A stretch of 64,000 bases of DNA from Peromyscus leucopus (Eukaryota > Chordata > Mammalia > Rodentia > Cricetidae), in the NCBI RefSeq assembly GCF_004664715.2, contig NC_051072.1, positions 28,075,997 through 28,139,996 of the forward strand. The letters are read 5' to 3'. Position 1 is the stretch's first letter. Each line of letters begins with the position of its first letter. Of this stretch, positions 56,176 to 64,000 are shown one piece after another. A program made the translations under genes and the position numbers. The notes beneath the pieces are model-generated. The model was not told where the DNA came from. It worked only from the letters and a program-made list of their open reading frames with translations, and did not search any database.

Positions 56176-56443
56176 TCCCTCAGGATTTTAGACTAAGCCT
56201 CTAGGGGAACTGCTTCCCCTACTAGTATAAGGGAATGAGAGTGAAGAAGATAGAGTGCTTAAACCTCACAAACATATGTTCACCTAGAACAATATTTTCA
56301 GATTTTAAATGGTGCTGCTCTAAATAAAGGCTGAAAATTACTTAGGTCCCTTATCTTCTTCACCTTTGGAGTAATTCAGAAGAAAATTTTAAATAATCTT
56401 ATTTTGTTAACCAAGTAACCTTACGCAAAACCTTACAGAGGTT

Positions 56444-56933
56444 TGTTGTGGAATATTATTTTAAGGTGTGTTACTTTTGTTTATGTTGCATTTGTTTAAC
56501 TCTGTGAAGCTGTGTTACTGTGCCTGTCTAAAACACCTGATGGTCTAATGAAGAACTGAACGGCCAATAGCAAGGCAGGAGAAAGAATAGGCGGGCTGGC
56601 AGTCCGAGAGAAGATAGAGAGGGAGAAATCTGGAAGAAAAGGGATGGGGGAGAGAGAAGAAAGAAGCAGCCAGAGAAGAAGAGGACCCCAGGGGCCAGCC
56701 ACCCAGCTACTCAGTAAGCTACAGAGTAAGAGTAAGATTTACAGAAGTCAGAGAACAGGAAAAACCCAGAGGCAAAAGGTAGACAGGATGATTTAAGAAA
56801 AGCTGGCTAGAAACTAAGCCAAGCTGAAGCCAGGCATTCATAATTAAGAATATGAGTATTCATATTAAGTATGTGATTTACTTGGGAGCTGGATGGCAGG
56901 CACCCCAAAAGAGTAATAAAACAACCAATAATA
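56444..56933 (+). mobile_element. Solo ERV LTR, family LTR-C, perfect TSD
   Basis: The 490-bp LTR starts TGTTGTGGAATATT and ends CCAATAATA. GAGGTT flanks both sides (56438-56443 and 56934-56939). Contains 'cggccaatagcaaggcagg' and 'aataggcggg', a CCAAT- and GC-box-like block, and 'agtaataaaac' near the end. Confidence 0.92.
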
Positions 56934-57047
56934 GAGGTTTACATGGAATCCTGACATCTTATAATTAGAAATTATTTTGATGATCAACATGTCTAATTTC
57001 CTCATTTTGTAACTGTAGATGATGAAGTTAAACTACACCAGATATTT

Positions 57048-57362
57048 TGTTGTGGATTGAATGTAAAATGTCTGCCATAGGCTCATATGTTTGGACACTT
57101 GGTCCCCAGTTGGTAATAGTTTGGGAAGTCTGTAGACCCTTCTGGAGGTGGAGCCTTGCTAGAAGTGGGCCACTGGTTTTGGCCCTTGAGGGAATAACAC
57201 TTCCTATTCACCTTTTGCTTTCTGACTGCAGATGCACTGTGACCAGCTGGCCCCTTTCCTGCCATGATGAAATGTGTCCCCTTGAACTGTTAAACCAGAA
57301 TAAATCTTTCTTAAGTTGCTTTTGTTTATTTTGTTATAGCAACAAGAAAGGCAAGTAATACA
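57048..57362 (+). mobile_element. MaLR-type LTR
   Basis: Starts TGTTGTGGATTGAATG and ends AGTAATACA. Contains 'ccataggctcatatgtttgg', 'acttggtccccagttgg', 'tgactgcagatgcactgtg' and 'cagaataaatctttc', with a MaLR-type 3' end. The TSD is not preserved. Confidence 0.65.
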
Positions 57363-57884
57363 TAGTCTTTCTTAAAAGCAGTTTCAGTCCTTTGCTCAAT
57401 TTCTGCTTTTGTGTTTTGACAGAAAAATAATAGATATCTCTGGAAAACATCTGCTAAAACTAGTACCAACAAATATCCATGGGAGACCATGATTCTGTCT
57501 CCTGGAGTACAGATATCAATATTTATATCTACCTATGCATGGTAAGAATGGGGAGGACCATGAAAGAAATGTAATTGTAAGAGGTCCCAGAACATCAGAA
57601 TCTATGTCGTATTCACAAAATGTGGTCTCTTTGAGTGAAACAAGGAAAGATTTCTCTTACTCAGTATCTGCTGGAAATGTTTCAAATAGAATTTTTCCAA
57701 ATATATAAAGTATATGTGCACAATAGGAAAGACATGCCCTAGAATTTATGTAATGCACTGTGCATGCAACCACACACACAGAGAAGTGCATTTGTTCTGT
57801 TTAAAAAATGATCTATGATGCTTTTGAGGTCATCTTGGTTGGAAGACCCTACTCATAATAGCAACACTAAATGCTCTAGTCTGA

Positions 57885-58170
57885 ATGTTTGCATCCTCAC
57901 TGAAGTCCATATAATAGAAATTAACCTCCAGGGTATTAAGAAGTATGGCATCTGGGGGTTAACTATGTTATGAGGCCTCTACCTCCATAAATAGATTAAA
58001 CGACCATAAAGCAGCACTGGAAGAGCTGGTTAGGCCCTGCTTAAGAGGACACATTGAAACCACCATCTACGAGACTCTATAGACTTCAGAAGTATGAAAA
58101 AAAATTACTACTGTTTATAAATTACTCATCTGAATGCATCCTTTTATTCAGCAACCCAAATGCAGTATAA
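57885..58170 (+). mobile_element. Ancient MLT1-like repeat
   Basis: 'ctgaatgtttgcatcctc', 'gggtattaagaagtatggc', 'ctatgttatgaggcctctacc', 'aagaggacacattgaaacc' and 'tattcagcaacccaaatg' fit an ancient MaLR/MLT1-type order in sense. Highly diverged. Confidence 0.45.
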
Positions 58171-58227
58171 AACAGGAAGAAATTATTGTGGTTTTTGAGC
58201 TAAACAACAATTACTTGAATAGTGTGC

Positions 58228-58573
58228 TGTAGTGGTTTGAATGAAAATGGCCCCCATAGGCTCATAGGGAGGGGCACTAGTAGGAGGTGTGGCCTTGTTG
58301 GAGGAAGTGTGTCACTGGGGGTGGGCTTTGAGGCTTCAGAAGCTCAAGCCAGGTCCAGTAGCTCTCTCTCTCTCTCTTGCTACTGCATGTAGATCTAGAT
58401 GTAGAACTCTCAGCTACCTCTCCAGCACCATGTCTGCCTGCATGCCACCACGCTTCTTGCTGTGACAGACTAACCCTCTAAATGATAAGCCAGCCGCAAT
58501 TAAATAATTACCTTTATCAGAGTTGCTGTGGTCATAGTGTCTCTTTACAGAAATAGAAACCCTATGCCAAGCA
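58228..58573 (+). mobile_element. MT-type MaLR LTR
   Basis: Sense: TGTAGTGGTTTGAATGAAAA at the start, 'cccccataggctcatagg', 'aggtgtggccttgttgg', 'cactgggggtgggctttgag', 'ctctccagcaccatgtctgc' and 'ttgctgtggtcatagtgtc' near the 3' end. It is somewhat shorter than a full copy because the segment after 'ctcatagg' is missing. Confidence 0.78.
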
Positions 58574-58799
58574 TGCAAACCATAGTGGGGAACAAGACTG
58601 GTAAGTCAGACTTCAAGAACTCATGCCAGATACTATTGAGAATAAAAAAAAAATGAGACCCCAAGTTATAGAAACTGATTGCAAGTCATGCATAGACAGA
58701 CCTCATATACACACTATATGCTCTGATTTTACAGTGGATCTGAACAGGTATGTCACCAAAGAGATGATGAGATGGAGTAATCAGGAACCACATATGTTG

Positions 58800-59365
58800 T
58801 CAGTGGGACTATAACATGGCACTATTATAGACACATTTGAAAGAGTAAGAAAAAACTTGACTATGAAAACCCCTTGACCCAGATATATTACTACCACACT
58901 TATATAGTAGGTATGAAATGAAACAATATACACATGCAAAGACTTGCTTATAAAAGTTTATACTTGAATAGTCAGAAAATTGAAAGCATCCATCAATAGG
59001 CAAACGGGCAAGTGAATCATGCCATATCCACGTTTTGGATGCTATTCAGCAGCAAGAGGGAAAGGAACTGTTGTTATAAGTGAATGGTTGTTGCAACATA
59101 GATGAATCTAAATAATTATCCTAATTAAAGAATCCAGATATAAAGGAGTACAAACTACGTGATTCCCTCATAGGAACTCCAGAAAGTAAAAAGGAAATTC
59201 ATATGGCCAGTAATAGCTCCACGGTTGACAAAGATGGCTTGGAGGTATTTATCTTAATTTTGACGACGGTTACCAAGTGTATGTCAAAACTTACCATATC
59301 ACACAATTTAAATATATGAGGCTTATTACATGCAAATTATACCTCCAAAGTCATTAAGGCTAAAT
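58800..59365 (+). mobile_element. Ancient L1M 3' fragment
   Basis: In sense: 'ttgacccagatatattac', 'aaagcatccatcaatagg', 'gctattcagcagcaagag', 'caacatagatgaatctaa', 'gtgattccctcataggaac' and 'gcaaattatacctccaaag'. It follows the L1M 3' half in the same orientation as 51035-51905. Confidence 0.72.
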
Positions 59366-59461
59366 GCAGACTGTATGCCAAGTGCAGCTGTGCTATTGAT
59401 AGCTGTGGAAGAGCTATGTTAAGACGGAGCCATGATGGGATCTAATCCCTCTAAGGTACAA

Positions 59462-59875
59462 TGCTGGCTAGTTTTATGTCAACTTGACACAGTCTAGAGT
59501 TATCTGAAAGGAGGGAACCTCAATTCAAAAAAAAAAAAAAAAAACCTCTGTAAGATCCAACCATAGGGCATTTTTTAAATTAATGATTGGCAAGGGAGGA
59601 CCCAGATAGGTAGTGCTATCCCTGGGCTGGTGGCCCTGGGTTCTATAAAAAAGCAGGCTGAGCAAGCCATTGGGGAGCAAGCCAGTAAGCAGCAATCCTC
59701 CATAGTCTCTGCATCAGCTCCCACCTTCAGGTTCTTGCTCTGTTTGGGTTCCTGTCCTAACTTCCTTTGATGATGGGCAGTACTGTGGAAGTGTAAGCTA
59801 AATAAACTCTTTCCTTCCCAACTTGCTTTTTGATCATGGCGTTTTGCTGCAGCAATAGAAATCCTAACTAAAACA
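59462..59875 (+). mobile_element. ORR1-like MaLR LTR
   Basis: Nearly complete: TGCTGGCTAGTTTTATGTC at the start, 'ccctgggctggtggccctgg', 'gagcaagccagtaagcagc', 'gtggaagtgtaagctaaa' with AATAAA, and a terminal 'ctaactaaaaca'. An A18 run (59526-59543) has expanded inside it. Confidence 0.85.
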
Positions 59876-61384
59876 GGCACTGATCATCTCTCTTTCAAAT
59901 GACCCAGTTCTCCAAGTAACCTTGTGAACAGAAGTGGTTAACTTTCAGTTAGCAAGATGTGCTGCGGGATGCTGTTGAAATAGACTTACACATTAGTCAA
60001 ATTAGAGAATAAATGAGCCTGATAAGATGAGAACTTCTGGCCTTCTTGTTCCAAATTGTGTCACTTACCCTCTGAAATGTGTGAATCAGCACTTAGGAAG
60101 GGGAGGACCATAGGTGTCTGAGTTATGTCTGGCATCAAATCTGGATGGGCCCCTTGCCATCTTCATGGCTTCAAACAAGTACATTAAACTCCAGTTTTTT
60201 ACAGCATAAAGTAAGGATAGTAACATTTGCCTGGTCAGGTTTTGATGAGCAGTCAAGACAGCAGACATTTGACATTCAGTACATGGTGAGACTTCTGCCT
60301 TCCTCTCCAGTCTTGTGAGATCTACCTCAACCCCTGCACTCCTGAAAAGTCAGGTTTGTTTTGTTTTTTCCCTCACAGCTATGATTACTTGCAAGCACTT
60401 TGTCTAATAGAGCACAGCACAAATAGCCAAAATTATACATCAGCCAAAGTAGGGAATAATGGCTTGTTACCAAATTAGTGTTCCCTTTACCAAGAAAACC
60501 AGTTCTCGTTTTTTTTTTTCAGGATACCTAAACTCCTCAGAGTATTTGAAATGCACTTGAAAGTAAACTTTCATTTATATGTGCAATTACGGTGGCTACT
60601 CATTATCTGGCTTCTAACGATTTCTCAACAAAAATAATTTCCAAAAATAAACCTGATCTCATATATTGAAAGCAACTAATAATTTTGCATTCAAAGTGTC
60701 CTTGAAAATTAACTCATCCGTGAGCCTCATTTATCAAAGATAAAATGCTGCCCAATGGGAACAAATACAACTTTCTCCATCACTGAAATACAATAAGAGA
60801 GAAAAATGAACAGAGACAAAGGCTCAGACTCAAATACAATAACAATAAAACAGTGGCATGATTCCCTGGCATTCCCCATCTAGCTTGTTTTTGTTTTTAA
60901 TTCTAAAGAAGAAAACAATGAAGCTGAAAATACACCCAGCCACACAGTCATTGTTCACCCACCACACTTAAACAGCAAAGGATGGAATGGTGCTCCCAAG
61001 CTGTGAGCAAAGGTCCCTGCAGTAAAACGTTCTAGGTTCATTCACATATGCCAGTTTCTGGATTTAGCCATCTCTTGATGGTAAGTCCTGATATTTGAGA
61101 ATTTTTTATCAAATATTCTGTGCTGCTCTTCACACTGGAAATTAAGAAAACTGATGTACATTGAGATGGGTAGACAATGGTTGGTAAAGAAAAAGAAAGA
61201 TTTTAAGGCATGTTCTTGTTTCTGGTCAAAAGAAAACTGAAGATGTAGCAGTATAAAGGACCCTGTTATTATGACCTGGAAAGAATATATACTGAGACCA
61301 TTTAAAACAAGGCTATAAAACTGTCTTTATAGAAACACTCCATCAGTACAATCTATTCAAGTCTGTATATTGTTATTTGTATGT
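59876..61384. other. Unassigned stretch
   Basis: About 1.5 kb with no recognisable repeat or gene. Confidence 0.4.
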
Positions 61385-61568
61385 ATGTTTTCAGGGCTGA
61401 TTGTTTGGTATTGGGTAACCAATGATGTATACCTGGTTGCCAATTAATGAAAAACAGAAGTCTTGAATTTGAAAGAGAGCATGAAGGGATATATATGAGG
61501 ATTTGAAGGGACAAAAAGGAAGAGAAAAACAATACATTATAATCTCAAAAATAAAAGATAAAATGTTA
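61385..61568 (+). mobile_element. L1 3' end (plus strand)
   Basis: 'ggtattgggtaaccaatgatg', 'gaatttgaaagagagcatg' and 'cattataatctcaaaaataa' are the terminal L1 3'-UTR blocks in sense. The 5' side is truncated or internally deleted. Confidence 0.7.
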
Positions 61569-61572
61569 CAAG

Positions 61573-62498
61573 TTTTTTTTTCTGTTGGAAGTAGATTTTT
61601 GTTCTCATATAATATATTCTGATTATGGTTTCCCCTCCATCTACTTCTCCCAGATCCTCCCTACTTCTCCCATCCAGATCCACCCATTTTCTATCTCTCA
61701 TTAGAAATAAACAGGCTTCTAAGAGATGATTATAATATAATATGATATAATATAATATAATATAATATATGATATGATATGATATATCAAAACTAACACA
61801 TGAGAATAAGACAAAACAAACAAAAGGAAAAGATGCGAAGAAACAGATATAGATGCAGAAAAATACTCATTTGCACATTCACAAATCCCATAAAAATATT
61901 AAACTGAAAGCCATAATATATATGCAAAGGACCTATAGGGTTAAAATGAGAAAAATATATAAATTTAAAAAAGTGAAAAAATATTGAAGTCCTGTTATGA
62001 CATTAAGAGGTAAGAAACAAAGATGCCATTGAATTTGATTTCTGCTGGCCATCCACTGCTGGGCATGTAACCTACACGCTTAAGGATACTTTGTCTCTCC
62101 AGTGAGATTCCTTTGAAGAAAACCAACTTTTCATTTTAAAGTGATTATCAATTTGAGATAACTTCTGGTTTAGGGATGGGGGCATGTATTCACTTTTCCT
62201 TTCAGCTCTAGGACCCCATCCGGTGCAGACTCATGCAGGCCTTGTGCACACTGCCTCAGTCTCTGTCAGTAAATATGCGTGACAATCCTGTTGATTTAGA
62301 GGGTCTTGTTTTCTTGGTGTCCTCCATCCCCTCTGGCTCTTAGACTTTTTCTGCCTCCTCTTCTACAGGGATCTCTGCTCCTCACGGGCAGAGATTTGAT
62401 AGAGGCTACATGTAGGGCTGAGTGTTCCAAGGTGTCTCACTCTGCATAGTGTCTTGATGTAAGTCCCTGTCTTGTTCCCTTCTATTGTATGAGGAAGC
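61573..62498 (-). mobile_element. Lx-like L1 3' UTR, 3' half
   Basis: Minus-strand L1 3'-UTR text: a T run at 61573-61582 (complement of the tail), 'ctgattatggtttcccctcc', 'gggcatgtaacctacacgc', 'tctggtttagggatggggg', 'ggtgcagactcatgcaggcc' and 'ctccatcccctctggctc'. It continues at 63004 after an LTR-C insertion. Confidence 0.72.
61726..61789. repeat. (TATAA)n/(TATGA)n simple repeat
   Basis: Pentanucleotide TATAA repeat with TATGA variants, grown within an A/T-rich part of the L1 3' UTR. Confidence 0.88.
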
Positions 62499-63003
62499 TG
62501 TTGTAGAATATTATTTTAAGATGTTTTACATTTGTTTATGTGGTGGAACATTTGTTTAGTGATGCAAAGATGTGTTGTGTTCTCTTATGTCACATTTGTT
62601 TAACTCTGTGAAGCTGTGTTATTTTGCCTTCCTAAAACACCTGATTTCAACTAATAAAGAGCTAAATGGCCAATAGCAAGGCAGGAGAAAGGATAGGGGA
62701 GGCTGGCAGGCAGAGAGAATAAATAGGAGAAAAAGAGAGGATGAAGGAGTGAGAAAAAAGGGGCCAGCCACACAGCCACACAGCCACACAATCAGCCATG
62801 GAATAAGAATGAAAGTAAGATTACAGAAGTAAGAAAAGGTAAAAGCCCAGAGGCAAAAGGTAGATGGGATACATTAAGAAAAGCTGGTTAGAAATAAGCC
62901 AAGCTAAGACTGGGCAATTATAAGAAAGAATAAGCCTCTGTGTGATTTATTCCGGAGCTGGGTGGCAGGCTCCCCAAAGAATGAAGAGTAAAATACAATA
63001 ACA
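62499..63003 (+). mobile_element. Solo ERV LTR, family LTR-C, perfect TSD
   Basis: The 505-bp LTR starts TGTTGTAGAATATT and ends TACAATAACA. GGAAGC flanks both sides (62493-62498 and 63004-63009), and L1 sequence reads on across the site once the LTR and one GGAAGC are discounted. It contains 'atggccaatagcaaggcagg' and a small 'cacacagc' tandem repeat. Confidence 0.95.
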
Positions 63004-63642
63004 GGAAGCCTCTCTGATGATGGCTATGCAAGGCACTGATCAACAAGTATAGCAGAATATCATTTGGAACCATTTTATACCTGTGTTCTTACAGAAGAAC
63101 AGTAGTATTTGGTTTTACCCCAAGTCCCTGGGCTATCTAGTCTCGGGTTCTCAGTCACCCAAGCAGTGTTGAGTATGAGTTCAATCTTGTGGAGTAGGCC
63201 TCAAGTCTAATCAGATATTGGTTGGTTACTCCCACAACCTTTGTGACACTATTACACTACCCTATCTTGCAGGTAGGACACCGGTGTAAATCAAAGGGTT
63301 TATAACTGGGTCAGGATTTATATTCTTCCTTTGGTAGCACACAGAGTACCTTCCTATATCAAAGGCAACAGCACATAGGCGTGAAAGCACAATGTAGGCA
63401 CAAGCTCTATTTCTCTATGTTCAATATGTATGTGAGCCTTGTCTTTAGCAATGGAGTCTTGTAGTCCGTTTATGGATAGCAACCTATGGTCATGGCAACA
63501 GCCTGGATTTTGGGGGAGAGTTTGATCAACAATTCAATTAAATGTAATCCATTCCCACCAGTACTGGAAACTTAATGGTGACAAGAGATGTCCAGTTGGG
63601 GCTCTGTTTCCCCCATTATTTGGCAATTTCTTTTAGATCACC
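63004..63642 (-). mobile_element. Lx-like L1 3' UTR, 5' half
   Basis: Continuation of 61573-62498: 'ctctgatgatggctatgcaagg', 'ttggttttaccccaagtcc', 'gggctatctagtctcggg', 'gatattggttggttactcc', 'agagtaccttcctatatc' and 'ccccattatttggcaattt'. Confidence 0.72.
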
Positions 63643-64000
63643 ATGGTATTTTGAATTTAATTGGCCCTCATAATCTCATAGGGAGTGGCACTATTAGGAG
63701 GTGTGGCTTTGTTGGAGTAGGTATGGCCTTGTTGGAGGAAATGTGTCACTGTGGGGGTGGGCTTTGAGGTTTCCTATGCTCAGGATGCCACCCGGTGTCT
63801 CAGTCGACTTCCTGTTGCCTGCAAGATGTAGGACTCTCAGCTATTTCTCTAGCACCATATCTGCCTACATGCTACCATGCTCCCTAAAATGATGATAATG
63901 GACTGAACCTCTGAAAGTATAAGCAAACCCCTCAATTAAGCATTTTCCTTATAAGTGGTCATGGTATCCTTTTACAGCAACAGAAACCCCAAAGAAGACA
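63643..64000 (+). mobile_element. MT-type MaLR LTR, reaches window end
   Basis: Sense MT-like LTR: 'tggtattttgaatttaattgg', 'ctcatagggagtggcac', 'gtgggctttgaggtttcc', 'catgctccctaaaatgatg' and 'cccctcaattaagc', ending 'ccccaaagaagaca' at the last base. A segment around 'ggaggtgtgg.cttgttgga' is duplicated. Confidence 0.72.

Overview
The window looks like repeat-rich, non-coding DNA from a muroid rodent, most likely a cricetid (hamster, vole or deer-mouse group). This rests on B1 SINEs of a non-Mus type carrying 'gcgcctttcctgg', on B3 SINEs, URR1 hAT elements, ORR1/MT-type MaLR LTRs, Lx-type L1 3' ends, and several young LTR families flanked by 6-bp target-site duplications (TSDs). I found no protein-coding exon, rRNA, tRNA or CRISPR array that I can defend. 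Every open frame is short and lies in repeats or in low-complexity or unassigned DNA. The window is intergenic or deep intronic.

Layout. 1-6.5 kb: MaLR LTRs, a B1, two solo LTRs of one ERV family (here 'LTR-A', TSDs ACTAGC/T and GTACAT) and an adjoining solo LTR of a second family ('LTR-B'). 6.5-13 kb: mostly unassigned. 13-20 kb: an LTR-B with a perfect CCTATC TSD, an ORR1-like LTR, a URR1 element interrupted by a short L1 with its own 14-bp TSD, B3 and B1 SINEs, an L1 3' segment and a MIR. 20-27 kb: sparse, with a B1 that has a perfect 14-bp TSD. 27-32 kb: an LTR-B (TSD GGCCAT), an unassigned rodent repeat, and the most complete element of the window, a minus-strand provirus at 29218-30964 with both LTRs, primer-binding site, polypurine tract and a CAGGAG TSD, but no gag or pol. 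An L1 3' UTR follows. 33-38 kb: a SINE-rich block with microsatellites and a second URR1. 40-48 kb: L2 3' end, several LTRs, an L1 ORF2 remnant and a B3. 48-60 kb: a solo LTR (TSD GGGCAG), L2, ancient L1M pieces, ORR1/MT LTRs and two LTRs of a third family ('LTR-C', one with TSD GAGGTT). 61-64 kb: two L1 3' ends tail to tail, the right one split by an LTR-C (TSD GGAAGC), then an MT-like LTR running off the window.

The point of most interest is the LTR-A provirus. Its LTR carries B1 SINE-derived segments upstream of the TATA box. Its interior of about 1 kb is AT-rich, contains two sets of tandem repeats and keeps the cis signals for reverse transcription, so it looks like a parasitic, non-autonomous class II ERV. 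Names LTR-A, -B, -C and -D are labels used only here. Family names such as ORR1, MT, Lx, B3, URR1, MIR and L2 come from remembered consensus patterns, not from a database search.
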